Shown piece after piece: positions 1 through 8,875 of a stretch of DNA of 64,000 nucleotides. Numbering within the stretch: position 1 is the first letter of the stretch; every line of letters starts with the position of its first letter. A model generated the notes under the pieces. The model did no database searches, was not told where the DNA came from, and worked only from the letters and a program-made list of their open reading frames with translations. This stretch comes from Cellulophaga sp. Hel_I_12 (GTDB lineage: Bacteria > Bacteroidota > Bacteroidia > Flavobacteriales > Flavobacteriaceae). The translations under genes were made by a program, and so were the position numbers. Location: NCBI RefSeq assembly GCF_000799565.1, contig NZ_JUHB01000001.1, positions 124,001 to 188,000 of the forward strand, given 5' to 3'.

Positions 1-150
1 GAAAATTTAAAATTCCTATCCATGATTATTGTGGCAGCAGCAGGAGTAGTCCTAACCCTCCTTATTGGTTTTATTTACTTTTTACTCTATGGACTTTTAC
101 TTAAGAAGTTAAATAGCAATTATAGTGAATTAAGAAAGTTAGAGGTGTAG
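1..150 (+). CDS. C-terminal end of a membrane protein (5' end outside window)
   Basis: An open frame runs from base 1 to a TAG at 148-150 and encodes the last 49 residues of a protein. It contains one clear hydrophobic segment (about residues 8-33, rich in I, V, L, A, F) followed by a short charged tail ending in RKLEV. This is the usual look of a final transmembrane helix with a cytoplasmic tail. No family can be named from this fragment. Codon use and AT content resemble the neighbouring genes. That it is a real gene end rather than chance is supported by the strongly hydrophobic run and the absence of stops. Confidence 0.6.
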   Translation, partial: ENLKFLSMIIVAAAGVVLTLLIGFIYFLLYGLLLKKLNSNYSELRKLEV

Positions 151-425
151 TTACCTGGCTGCTGTTTGATGCTGAGCATTGTAATGAGTCCTCGGCTTGG
201 AATTAGCTGAATCAAAGTAGCTAAACTGTAAAAAAGTAGCTATGCTTTTAGTACTTTATCTTGGTTTATGTATATGATGTGCAGGCGGAATGGATAATTA
301 GTGGCTATAAACAGGCGCTCTAACATAAAACAACACCCTACCCTGAAAATGGTAAAGTCTACAAGCATGTGTTTCAACAAGAAGGCTAATTTTTTTAACC
401 AAGAACATCTAGGTTAAACGACGCC
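151..425. other. Intergenic region, no recognised gene
   Basis: No supported gene lies here. A hairpin of 7 bp (TTTAACC/GGTTAAA) sits near 398-415, but neither strand has a U-run after it, so I do not call it a terminator. A short open stretch around 326-390 reads as a plausible protein tail (TTPYPENGKVYKHVFQQEG then stop) but has no start. It could be a degraded gene end or chance. Confidence 0.4.
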
Positions 426-1229
426 CTAAGTACGCCATTTACGTTCCTTGTTTTCTTCCTCTAGTATCGCTAAATCTTTCGCAGAAATCACTTTTAAAAA
501 TGAAGGGTGCTGCTCTATAGCATACTCCAATTTTTCGATAATAGACTCAAAAGATTCGTTTTCGTAATCAATGGCTAAGGGTTCTTTAATGACAATGGAT
601 TGTAAAATTCCTTTCTTTTTAATGCGAAGGCCCTTTTTATCAAATGAGCGTCTAAATCCGTCAATGACTACAGGAACTACAACCGGCTTATATTTTTTAA
701 TAATGTGTGAAGTACCTTTTCGTAACGGTTTCCAGGGGGTAGTGGTTCCCTGTGGAAATGTAATTACCCAACCATCATCTAAGGCTTTTCCAATATTAGA
801 AATATCACTCATTTTTACTTGTCGGTTGACATCTTTTCCTTCAGCTCTCCACGTACGTTCAACACTTATCGATCCGGCATAGGCTAATATTCTCGCCAGT
901 AAACTTTTTTTCATGGTTTCGGCAGCGGCGACATAGTACATGTTTAATTTAGGCTGCCAGATGTACCCTAGGTTCTTAATGTTATTATCTCTGCCGCTTA
1001 AACTTGCATTAAACACATGGAACATAGCTACGACATCAGCAAAATAGGTTTGATGGTTGCTGACAAAAAGTACATTTCTTTCAGGTAGGCTTCTGATAAT
1101 ATCTGCTCCTTCAATTTCTAAAGTATTAAATCCTTTGTAGCGTTTGTGTGAAATGAGCGCTAAAACTCGAATTAACCATTTTTTTAGAAACAGGTAATGA
1201 CCGAAAGGGTTCTTTTTAAATAAAGGCAT
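426..1229 (-). CDS. PlsC-like lysophospholipid acyltransferase
   Basis: A 267-residue protein of the 1-acyl-glycerol-3-phosphate acyltransferase superfamily, expected to transfer an acyl chain onto a lysolipid at the inner face of the cytoplasmic membrane. The first family block is read as NHQTYFAD (about residues 58-65) and the third block as FPQGTTTPWKP (about 160-170), followed by basic residues and a VPVVIDGF segment like the family's fourth block. Two points are unusual. The His and Asp of block one are separated by five residues rather than four, and the glutamate of the usual FPEGT motif is Gln. The exact acyl acceptor therefore cannot be inferred. The ATG start is 40 bases from the stop of no other gene, and the upstream Nudix gene (minus strand) ends at 1270, so the two may be co-transcribed. 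Confidence 0.85.
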   Translation of the reverse strand: MPLFKKNPFGHYLFLKKWLIRVLALISHKRYKGFNTLEIEGADIIRSLPERNVLFVSNHQTYFADVVAMFHVFNASLSGRDNNIKNLGYIWQPKLNMYYVAAAETMKKSLLARILAYAGSISVERTWRAEGKDVNRQVKMSDISNIGKALDDGWVITFPQGTTTPWKPLRKGTSHIIKKYKPVVVPVVIDGFRRSFDKKGLRIKKKGILQSIVIKEPLAIDYENESFESIIEKLEYAIEQHPSFLKVISAKDLAILEEENKERKWRT

Positions 1230-1269
1230 GCTAGAATGTATTAGTATTTGCTAAATTACAAAATATGAG

Positions 1270-1911
1270 CTACAGAACCTGTTTTAAAAGCTCTTTTACT
1301 TCACTCAACATCATAGCAGTAGCTCCCCAAACGGTGTAACCATTTAATTTAAAGGCTGGTACCTCGACACTCTCGGCGTATGAAGTACTTAATTTTTTTG
1401 TAAAAACCAGTTTGTCATCCATAAAATCAGTTAAAGAAACTTCTATTAAAGCCTCTACTTCTGATTTTTGCAGAATAAAACCACTGGGACTTCGACAAAT
1501 ACCTATATAGGGATAAACTTCAAAATTGCTAGGTGGAATGTAAATTTGAGTTAAGCTTTTAATGACTTCCACGTCAGCGGGTGGTACTCCTACTTCTTCA
1601 TGAGTTTCTCGCAAAGCGGTGTGCAGTAAATCTTTATCTTCTTTTTCTACTTTACCTCCAGGAAACCCAATTTGGTTAGAGTGCACTCCTTTATAAGTTT
1701 TTCTTAAAATGAGTAATAAATTTGTATTTTGTTGGTTATTAGGGTAAAATAAGGATAATACAGCCGCTTTTTTTGGGTTTTTAGTTAAATTTTCAATTTC
1801 TTGTAATTGTTTAACCCGAAATAAAGGTGTCATTTTATGATGTGAATCTACCCCAGGAAGCGGGAGATTTTTTATTTTTGAAATCCGTTTAGAAAAATCA
1901 TCAAAATTCAT
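1270..1911 (-). CDS. Nudix hydrolase, CoA pyrophosphatase type
   Basis: A 213-residue Nudix hydrolase probably cleaving the diphosphate of coenzyme A or its thioesters. The Nudix box is visible (FPGGKVEKED then ALRETHEEVG), preceded by the LILRKTYKG...GFPGG arrangement typical of the CoA-specific NudL/YeaB group. I chose the ATG at 1909-1911 because the protein then begins MNFDDFSKRISKIKNLPLPG, a normal start for this family. The reading frame stays open for about 80 further codons upstream, but those codons lie antisense to the divergent cyclophilin gene and look non-coding. The start codon shares two bases with that gene's start (see 1910-2623). Downstream, 40 bases separate it from the acyltransferase gene. 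Confidence 0.9.
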   Translation of the reverse strand: MNFDDFSKRISKIKNLPLPGVDSHHKMTPLFRVKQLQEIENLTKNPKKAAVLSLFYPNNQQNTNLLLILRKTYKGVHSNQIGFPGGKVEKEDKDLLHTALRETHEEVGVPPADVEVIKSLTQIYIPPSNFEVYPYIGICRSPSGFILQKSEVEALIEVSLTDFMDDKLVFTKKLSTSYAESVEVPAFKLNGYTVWGATAMMLSEVKELLKQVL

Positions 1912-2623
1912 GACTCGTACGCAATTAATAATTATACTTTTTTTTGTTTTCAATGTGTTTACTGCTTGTAAAGATAAACCAAGCAAGGTAAAAGCAGCGA
2001 AGCCAGAACCAGAAAGTTTAAAAGACAGCATCAAAATAGATTCGGTAGTTCCTAAAGCCAAAAGTGAAGAATTTGTCCTCACCGAAGAAAATGTAATTCC
2101 CTTCTTCTTTGAATATGAAAAAGAGTTGATTGAAGATAAGGTAAAAATAACCACTAATTTAGGAAGTTTTACCCTTCAATTATATGACAATGTACCTTAT
2201 CACAGAGCCAACTTTATATACTTAACAAAAAAAGGGTATTTTGACAATACCATGTTTCATAGAGTGGTAAAAGATTTTATTATTCAGGGCGGCAATGCAG
2301 ATAATTTAGAAACCGGACAAAAACGCCAAGCTATTGGCAGGTATTTATTACCTCCTGATACCAGAAAAGGATACAGGCATGATAGAGGTACTTTATCTAT
2401 GCCTAGTAGTGAATTGGATAATCCGCATAAATTGGCGTCACCTTTCGAATTCTTTATCGTGGTGACAAAGCCGGGATCGTATCATTTAGATAAAAATTAT
2501 ACCCCATTTGGCAAGGTAATTCAGGGGATGGATGTTGTAGACCTGATTAGCGAACAACCCGTAGAGCAAGGCGACTGGCCTGTTCAAAATATTTATATTC
2601 TCAAGGCAGAGGCTTTTAAATAA
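1910..2623 (+). CDS. Cyclophilin-type peptidyl-prolyl isomerase, lipoprotein
   Basis: A 237-residue protein with a lipoprotein signal peptide (MTRTQL, a hydrophobic stretch, then FTAC), so the mature protein is probably lipid-anchored at Cys20. After a charged linker rich in K, E and P, a cyclophilin domain occupies about residues 80-232. It carries FHRVVKDFIIQGG, which contains the catalytic Arg and the Gln of the active site, and a later FEFFIVV segment. Its role is prolyl isomerisation during folding of exported proteins. It has no other start between the signal peptide and the divergent Nudix gene, so its ATG (1910-1912) overlaps the Nudix ATG (1909-1911) on the opposite strand. Confidence 0.92.
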   Translation: MTRTQLIIILFFVFNVFTACKDKPSKVKAAKPEPESLKDSIKIDSVVPKAKSEEFVLTEENVIPFFFEYEKELIEDKVKITTNLGSFTLQLYDNVPYHRANFIYLTKKGYFDNTMFHRVVKDFIIQGGNADNLETGQKRQAIGRYLLPPDTRKGYRHDRGTLSMPSSELDNPHKLASPFEFFIVVTKPGSYHLDKNYTPFGKVIQGMDVVDLISEQPVEQGDWPVQNIYILKAEAFK

Positions 2624-2700
2624 AACCATCATGGCTGCCTAGTACCCCGCAGCAATTCGTGGATTTTATTTTTTTTAATACTTTTCTGTTGGCAATAAAC

Positions 2701-2738
2701 AAAAAACCCCTTTAGATTTATGCCATCTAATAGGGGTT
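2701..2738 (-). terminator. Rho-independent terminator after msrB
   Basis: An imperfect stem AACCCCTTTAGAT / ATCTAATAGGGGTT (2705-2717 with 2725-2738, one bulged base) has a 7-base loop. Read on the minus strand it is followed by a run of six T residues (2706 to 2701), as expected for the end of the msrB transcript. It may also stop the converging cyclophilin transcript, although that side has only a weak T-run. Confidence 0.75.
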
Positions 2739-2906
2739 GTCATTTCTGGTCCTTAAAAGCGCATATACAAGTGGCTAAGCCTACTGTGTAAAAGATTCTA
2801 AGTATTTCATATGGGTTGTAACCAAACACTTTAAGGTATAGATTTGTCGTAGGCTTACCACCTTTAAAAACCTTGATGCACTAAAAATCTTGGTTTTTTT
2901 TGAGCT

Positions 2907-3410
2907 TTATTTCTTAGCAGGTACAAAATTTAAAGCTGCACCGTTGATACAGTGTCTCTTTCCTGTAGTTGCTCTTGGGCCGTCATTGAAAACATGACCT
3001 AAATGCCCACCGCAATTGGCACAATATTCTTCTGTACGCTCGTAGCCAATTTTATAATCCACGTCAAAGCCAACATTTCCCTCAATTTCTCGATCAAAAC
3101 TAGGCCATCCGGTGCCCGAGTCGAATTTATATTCGCTTTTAAAAAGAGCGGTACCGCAAGCTGCGCATGTATAGGTGCCAACCACTTCGTTTTTTAGTAA
3201 GTCGCTCGAAAAAGCTCTTTCCGTGCCTTCTTCCCGGAGTACATAAAATTCGATATCGCTTAGTTGTTCACGCCATTCTTTTTCAGTTTTAACAATTTTA
3301 AAACTTTCTTGTTGTTTGTTAGCGTCATTCATGGCTACTTGCTTTTCTTGCGAAACGCCTTTGCAACCACTTACAATAATTGCAATTCCAAAAAATAACT
3401 TTTTAATCAT
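2907..3410 (-). CDS. msrB: Methionine-R-sulfoxide reductase, lipoprotein
   Basis: A 167-residue MsrB enzyme that reduces the R epimer of methionine sulfoxide in proteins. A lipoprotein signal peptide (MIKKLFFGIAIIVSGC) anchors it outside the cytoplasm. The SelR fold is recognised by GTGWPSFD, the two zinc-binding pairs CAAC and CANC, GHLGHVFNDGP, and the catalytic cysteine in RHCINGAAL near the C-terminus. The signal sequence suggests a periplasmic role in repairing oxidised envelope proteins. It appears monocistronic, with its own terminator at 2701-2738. Confidence 0.95.
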   Translation of the reverse strand: MIKKLFFGIAIIVSGCKGVSQEKQVAMNDANKQQESFKIVKTEKEWREQLSDIEFYVLREEGTERAFSSDLLKNEVVGTYTCAACGTALFKSEYKFDSGTGWPSFDREIEGNVGFDVDYKIGYERTEEYCANCGGHLGHVFNDGPRATTGKRHCINGAALNFVPAKK

Positions 3411-3612
3411 AGCTTAATTTTTCACACAATTTACGGAGGTATTTAATTCTAAGGCGTTAAAGAATTTATAAAGTTTGTGAATCCAAGTTTAAAAGCACAA
3501 AACGCGCTATGAAACGAATTGGTTTCCTAAATTTCGCAGCATAGCAATGACATTGAACAAGTTTAGAATGATGAAAATTGAATTCCAATCTCAAAACTTG
3601 GTTATGGCTAAA

Positions 3613-3648
3613 GCAAAAAAAATCCCGTTGTATATCAACAACGGGATT
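3613..3648 (-). terminator. Terminator after the collagen-like lipoprotein gene
   Basis: A perfect 10-bp stem AATCCCGTTG / CAACGGGATT (3621-3630 with 3639-3648) has an 8-base loop. On the minus strand it is followed by a run of T residues (3622 to 3615). It lies 22 bases past the stop of the gene at 3671. Confidence 0.85.
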
Positions 3649-3670
3649 GGTATAAATATTTAAACAACGA

Positions 3671-4195
3671 TTACTCTATAGTACGGATGTCTAATGTTTT
3701 AAAGTTGTTTTTATCTAAACTTAATTGATCCATCAAGTTGTACATATTACTCGTGTCAAGGCCACTAATTAAATCAGAAGGCAGCACAATAATTCTAAAT
3801 ACCTGATTTAACATAAATTCATTATCAATCAGCGATAAATCATCACTTTCGATAATGATATCTACATCGCCAAGGGTGTAATTAAATCGGTATTGTAGAA
3901 AGCCTCCACCATCAAAAAATATGGTAGCTGTAGGTAGCGGTTCCCAAATATCTAAGCCATTATCAACAGCTTCTAAACGATATACTAGTACTGCATCGCC
4001 ATCAATGATGTTTTCAGGAAATGTATAACGTACTGTATTGCTGCCAACGGCAAAGTTAACATTCGCAAGCTCGTAGGTTTTACCAATTTCTGCATCTAAT
4101 CCATCTAATCCATCAAAACCAGGAGGTCCCATAGGTCCTTCGCATGAGATAAAAAATAGCGCTAAAAATATTCCGAATAGTGTAAATTTTTTCAT
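3671..4195 (-). CDS. Small lipoprotein with a collagen-like segment
   Basis: A 174-residue protein of unknown function. The signal peptide ends in FFISC, giving a lipoprotein whose mature end is Cys18. Directly after it come short Gly-X-Y triplets (GPMGPPGFDGLDGLDAEIG, about residues 20-38), a collagen-like spacer too short to form a stable triple helix alone. The remaining 130 residues are acidic, lack cysteine and look like an all-beta domain. Flavobacterial genomes often carry such proteins, but I know of no assigned role. The gene stands alone between two terminators or promoter regions; a surface location is inference from the lipobox. Confidence 0.8.
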   Translation of the reverse strand: MKKFTLFGIFLALFFISCEGPMGPPGFDGLDGLDAEIGKTYELANVNFAVGSNTVRYTFPENIIDGDAVLVYRLEAVDNGLDIWEPLPTATIFFDGGGFLQYRFNYTLGDVDIIIESDDLSLIDNEFMLNQVFRIIVLPSDLISGLDTSNMYNLMDQLSLDKNNFKTLDIRTIE

Positions 4196-4371
4196 AATTA
4201 TTGTTTTTAGAATTTTACGATGTGTTTGAGTATTATGTTATTTGTTTTAGTACAAAACAAAAAGCGTTCCACTTTTTGTTATTTTTAAATTAGTTACTAT
4301 TTTTAAAACAAACGAATGAAACCGCTAAGTATTATTCAAACTTGATTATATTGCAGTAAATAACAGTATAT

Positions 4372-6267
4372 ATGGCAAAAGTAGAACCACATAGTTTATT
4401 TTCAGTATTTGATATTGAATTGTTTAAAGCTGGAAAGCATTATAAACTATATGAAAAATTAGGATCTCACCCCATTACATTAAACGGAGTTTATGGTACT
4501 TATTTTGCCGTATGGGCGCCATCAGCTAATGCCGTAAGTGTTATAGGAGACTTTAACCATTGGAAAGTAGGCATGCATGAACTTCATGTACGTTGGGATG
4601 AAAGTGGTATTTGGGAAGGTTTTATTCCTGAAGTTTCCAAAGGCGCGCTTTACAAATACAATATTGGTTCTGCAAATTTTGGAATTCGAACAGAAAAAGC
4701 GGATCCTTTTGCCCGCTATTGTGAACATCCGCCAAAAACAGGCTCGGTGGTTTGGGACGGAGACTATGCATGGCAAGATAAAGATTGGATGGGCTATCGC
4801 AAAGACAAAAATGGTTTAGACAAACCTTATTCTGTTTACGAAGTGCATTTAGGGTCTTGGAAACGTAAGAAAAACAATGAATTTTTATCCTATTTAGATT
4901 TTGCTGAAGAGTTAGTGGCCTATGTAAAAGAAATGAATTTTACCCATGTAGAATTTATGCCTATTATGGAATATCCCTATGATCCTTCTTGGGGGTATCA
5001 ACTGACAGGCTATTTTGCACCTACCTCCCGATTTGGTACTCCTGAAGAATTTAAGGTTTTAGTCGATAAATTTCATCAAAACGATATAGGGGTTATTCTA
5101 GATTGGGTGCCTTCGCACTTTCCTGAAGATGCTCACGGATTAGGCTTTTTTGATGGCTCACATCTGTATGAACATCCAGATCGCAAAAAGGGGTACCACC
5201 CTGATTGGAAGAGTTTAATTTTTAATTATGGTCGTAATGAAGTACGTTCCTTTTTAATTAGTAATGCCGTCTTTTGGTTAGATCAATTTCATGTAGATGC
5301 ATTGCGCGTTGATGCGGTGGCTTCTATGATTTATTTAGATTATTCGAGAGAAGATGGCGAATGGGATGCTAACATATATGGAGGCAATGAAAACTTAGAT
5401 GCGATCTCTTTATTAAAAGAAATGAATCATTATGTGTATGATACTTTTGATGGCGTACAGACCATTGCCGAAGAATCAACAGCATTTACGGGCGTTTCAA
5501 AATCTGTTGATGCAGGAGGTTTAGGGTTTGGAATGAAATGGATGATGGGTTGGATGCATGATACCTTAACCTATTTCAAAAAAGAACCCATCTATAGAAA
5601 ACATCATCAAAATGATATTACCTTTAGCATGACCTATGCTTTTACAGAAAACTTTATGCTCCCCTTTTCACATGATGAAGTTGTGTATGGCAAACAGTCG
5701 CTACTCTATAGAATGCCTGGCGATGAATGGCAACAATTTGCCAACTTAAGGTTGCTTTTTGGTTATATGTTTACCCACCCCGGTACCAAACTTATCTTTA
5801 TGGGTGGCGAATTTGGGCAGTCTTCAGAATGGAATTTTCAAGAAAGCCTAGATTGGCATTTAACACAATATGACTTTCATTCGGGAACTCAAAAATTAGT
5901 AAAAGATTTAAACCTCTTTTACAAAAATAATCCAGCACTTTACGAAAAGCAATTTAGCCCAGAAGGCTTTAAATGGATAGATTATGGGGATGCAGAAAAC
6001 TCTGTTTTAGCCTATGTTCGCAAAGGTCATGACACAAAAAATGATCTTATAGTTATTTGTAATTTTACACCACTTACCAGGAGTTCGTATAGAATAGGAG
6101 TTGCTAAAAAAACAAAAATAAAAGAGTTATTCAACACGGATCAAAAAGAGTATGGCGGTTCAGGTGCTATCAATCAAGCCCTAAAAATAAGCAAAATACC
6201 ATCGCACGGATATGAAAATTCTATTGAAATAACATTACCACCATTAGGAGTTGTTATTTTACAATAA
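4372..6267 (+). CDS. glgB: 1,4-alpha-glucan branching enzyme
   Basis: A 631-residue GH13 enzyme that makes alpha-1,6 branch points in glycogen. An N-terminal carbohydrate-binding beta-sandwich (about residues 35-125, with FAVWAPSANAVSVIGDFN) precedes the catalytic barrel. The nucleophile is Asp314 in LRVDAVASM, the acid/base is Glu367 in TIAEEST, and the third carboxylate is Asp435 in FSHDEVV. The length fits the shorter branching enzymes that lack the extra N1 module. It is followed after 103 bases by a GH31 glucosidase on the same strand, so the two may form a glycogen or maltodextrin unit. The synthase and ADP-glucose pyrophosphorylase genes are not in this window. Confidence 0.96.
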   Translation: MAKVEPHSLFSVFDIELFKAGKHYKLYEKLGSHPITLNGVYGTYFAVWAPSANAVSVIGDFNHWKVGMHELHVRWDESGIWEGFIPEVSKGALYKYNIGSANFGIRTEKADPFARYCEHPPKTGSVVWDGDYAWQDKDWMGYRKDKNGLDKPYSVYEVHLGSWKRKKNNEFLSYLDFAEELVAYVKEMNFTHVEFMPIMEYPYDPSWGYQLTGYFAPTSRFGTPEEFKVLVDKFHQNDIGVILDWVPSHFPEDAHGLGFFDGSHLYEHPDRKKGYHPDWKSLIFNYGRNEVRSFLISNAVFWLDQFHVDALRVDAVASMIYLDYSREDGEWDANIYGGNENLDAISLLKEMNHYVYDTFDGVQTIAEESTAFTGVSKSVDAGGLGFGMKWMMGWMHDTLTYFKKEPIYRKHHQNDITFSMTYAFTENFMLPFSHDEVVYGKQSLLYRMPGDEWQQFANLRLLFGYMFTHPGTKLIFMGGEFGQSSEWNFQESLDWHLTQYDFHSGTQKLVKDLNLFYKNNPALYEKQFSPEGFKWIDYGDAENSVLAYVRKGHDTKNDLIVICNFTPLTRSSYRIGVAKKTKIKELFNTDQKEYGGSGAINQALKISKIPSHGYENSIEITLPPLGVVILQ

Positions 6268-6370
6268 ACACATGGGAACTACAACGTAATAGTTCATAAG
6301 TCCTTAAAAATTCTTTTTAATTTTTAAACCGAATGTCTTTTTTTTGCCAATACACTTGAAGTACTAACTT

Positions 6371-8770
6371 ATGATAACCAATACTGAGCTTGAATACAAG
6401 GGAAATCTTTATCCTAATGAAATTGTAAACTTTAAGCAAGAAACCGATAAATTATCTTTCACTTCTGCTAACGGAGTTTTATTGCAAATAACAGTGTTAA
6501 GAAATAGTATGGTAAGGTTCAGATATGCCACCGATTATGTTTTTGAACCTGATTTCTCCTATGCCATAAGTAAAAATGGCCTAAGAGGCTATGATGAACT
6601 TAACGTCACTGAAACCAAAACCGAATATTTGATAGAAACAATTCGGATGAAAGTTTTAGTGGATAAAAAAACCATGCGAATTCAAATCTCTGATCCAGAA
6701 GGAAATATCATCAATGAAGATGAATTGGGTTTTCACTGGGAAGAAAATCATGAATACGGAGGTAATATTGTTAAAATGAGTAAAATTACCAAAACAGGCG
6801 AAAGCTTTTATGGTATGGGCGATAAAGCCACACACTCAAATCTTAAAGGCAAAAGAGTAAGTAATTGGGTTACCGATCAATATGCTTATGGTAAAGATCA
6901 AGATCCGTTGTATAAAGCCATCCCCTTTTATGTGGGTTTAACAGAGAACAAAGCCTACGGTATTTTCTTTGATAATACGTTTAAGACCCATTTTGATTTT
7001 GCACATGAAAAAAGAAATGTCACCAGTTTTTGGGCCGATGGTGGTGAAATGAATTACTACTTTATTTACGGACCAGAAATGGAGAAAGTAGTAAGGTTAT
7101 ATACTAATTTAACGGGTACACCCGAGCTACCTCCACTTTGGGCTTTAGGCTTTCAACAGTCGAAATGGAGTTATTTTCCAGAAGCTCGTGTAAAAGAATT
7201 AGCTAAAAAATTCAGAGACTTAAAAATACCCTGTGATGGTCTGTATCTAGATATAGATTATATGGATGGGTTTCGTTGTTTTACTTGGGATAAAAAACTT
7301 TTCCCAAATCCTAAAAGAATGATATCTGAATTGGCCGAAGATGGTTTTAAAACGGTCGTCATGATAGATCCCGGAATTAAAATTGATCGTGATTATTGGG
7401 TGTATCAAGAAGCCATGGAAAATGATTATTTCTGTAAACGTGGAGATGGCCCCTTAATGCATGGTAAGGTTTGGCCTGGCGAATGTAATTTTCCTGACTT
7501 TACAAATCCAGAGGTTCGGAAATGGTGGGCTGAATTGTATAAAGAATTTATGGTTGATTTAGGGGTCCATGCGGTATGGAACGATATGAATGAACCAGCC
7601 GTGATGGAGGTACCTAGTAAAACAGCGCCTCTGGATACTCGTCATGATTATGACGGTAATCCTTGTACACATCGTAAAGCACATAATGTGTACGGCATGC
7701 AGATGGTTAGGGCAACGTATAGCGGCGTTAAAAAACATGTATATCCAAAAAGACCTTTCGTTATTACGCGTGCAGCTTATGCGGGTACGCAACGCTATGC
7801 GTGCACATGGACTGGGGATAACGTGGCTACCTGGGAACATTTGTGGATTGCCAACGTACAAATGCAACGAATGGCTATTAGTGGCTATTCCTTTGTAGGT
7901 TCAGATATTGGGGGTTTTGCAGAACAACCAGACGGTGAGTTATTTGCACGTTGGGTACAATTAGGAATTTTTCATCCCTTTTGTAGGGTTCATTCTAGTG
8001 GCGATCACGGGGATCAAGAACCTTGGTCTTTTGGAGAAGAAATAACCACCATTGTTCGAGAATTTATTGAATTACGGTATCAATTGTTACCGTATTTATA
8101 TACCATGTTTTATAAGTATTCGAAAGAGGGTTTACCCATGCTACGTTCCCTAGTCGTTTATGATCAAGAAGATCCGCAAACACATTTTAGAACAGATGAA
8201 TTTATTTTTGGGGAACAAATATTAGTGTGCCCCATACAAGAGCCTAATGCAAAAGGGCGGCGAATGTACATCCCAAAAGGGAAATGGTATAACTATTGGA
8301 CCAAAGAACTTGTGGTTGGAGGCTTAGAAAAGTGGGTAGTAGCCGATATTGATTCTATTCCCTTATTTGTAAAAGAAGGTGCTATAATTCCTAAGTATCC
8401 TGTGCAACAATATGTTGGAGAATTACAAATCGAGGAGTTGTTTTTAAACGTGTATTATAAATTGGGTATTGAAAATTCAACAGTTTATGAAGACGCACAG
8501 GATGGTTTTGATTATAAAAAAGGAAGGTATAGTCTTCGTAATTTTAAATTAACCGGTAAGCCCAAAGAACTAATTATTCAACAATTTAAAGACGGCACAT
8601 TCATAACGCCTTATGATAAATTTGAAATAAAAATTCATGGATTGCCCTTTGTGATTACTTCGATTATGGTCGACAATGAGTTGGTTACTCTAGACGAGGT
8701 AAAACTTGAGGAATATAACACGATAAAGATTAGCAAAGATTTTACCACCCTTCAATTATTAGGAAAGTAA
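6371..8770 (+). CDS. Glycoside hydrolase family 31 alpha-glucosidase
   Basis: A 799-residue GH31 enzyme expected to release glucose from the non-reducing end of alpha-glucans. The nucleophile is Asp405 in AVWNDMNEP and the likely acid/base is Asp483 in TWTGDN. Other family landmarks are LYLDIDYMDGFRCFTWD (about 291-307) and GYSFVGSDIGGF. The galactose-mutarotase-like N-terminal domain spans about residues 30-245. There is no signal peptide, so it should act in the cytoplasm, which fits intracellular glycogen turnover beside glgB. GH31 also contains xylosidases and transglucosylases; the glucosidase call rests on the WNDMNEP context and the neighbour. Confidence 0.93.
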   Translation: MITNTELEYKGNLYPNEIVNFKQETDKLSFTSANGVLLQITVLRNSMVRFRYATDYVFEPDFSYAISKNGLRGYDELNVTETKTEYLIETIRMKVLVDKKTMRIQISDPEGNIINEDELGFHWEENHEYGGNIVKMSKITKTGESFYGMGDKATHSNLKGKRVSNWVTDQYAYGKDQDPLYKAIPFYVGLTENKAYGIFFDNTFKTHFDFAHEKRNVTSFWADGGEMNYYFIYGPEMEKVVRLYTNLTGTPELPPLWALGFQQSKWSYFPEARVKELAKKFRDLKIPCDGLYLDIDYMDGFRCFTWDKKLFPNPKRMISELAEDGFKTVVMIDPGIKIDRDYWVYQEAMENDYFCKRGDGPLMHGKVWPGECNFPDFTNPEVRKWWAELYKEFMVDLGVHAVWNDMNEPAVMEVPSKTAPLDTRHDYDGNPCTHRKAHNVYGMQMVRATYSGVKKHVYPKRPFVITRAAYAGTQRYACTWTGDNVATWEHLWIANVQMQRMAISGYSFVGSDIGGFAEQPDGELFARWVQLGIFHPFCRVHSSGDHGDQEPWSFGEEITTIVREFIELRYQLLPYLYTMFYKYSKEGLPMLRSLVVYDQEDPQTHFRTDEFIFGEQILVCPIQEPNAKGRRMYIPKGKWYNYWTKELVVGGLEKWVVADIDSIPLFVKEGAIIPKYPVQQYVGELQIEELFLNVYYKLGIENSTVYEDAQDGFDYKKGRYSLRNFKLTGKPKELIIQQFKDGTFITPYDKFEIKIHGLPFVITSIMVDNELVTLDEVKLEEYNTIKISKDFTTLQLLGK

Positions 8771-8875
8771 TTTTTTGTAATTTCGAACCATAATCATTAA
8801 TGCTATCCAAAGATTAGCTTTTGGTATTACAGTAAAAAAGAAGCCATTTTTTTGATACTTATTTTAGAGCTCATT

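Noticed and set aside
1912..2154. 80-codon upstream extension of the Nudix frame
   Set aside because: It lies antisense to the cyclophilin lipoprotein gene, and the family N-terminus begins at 1911.
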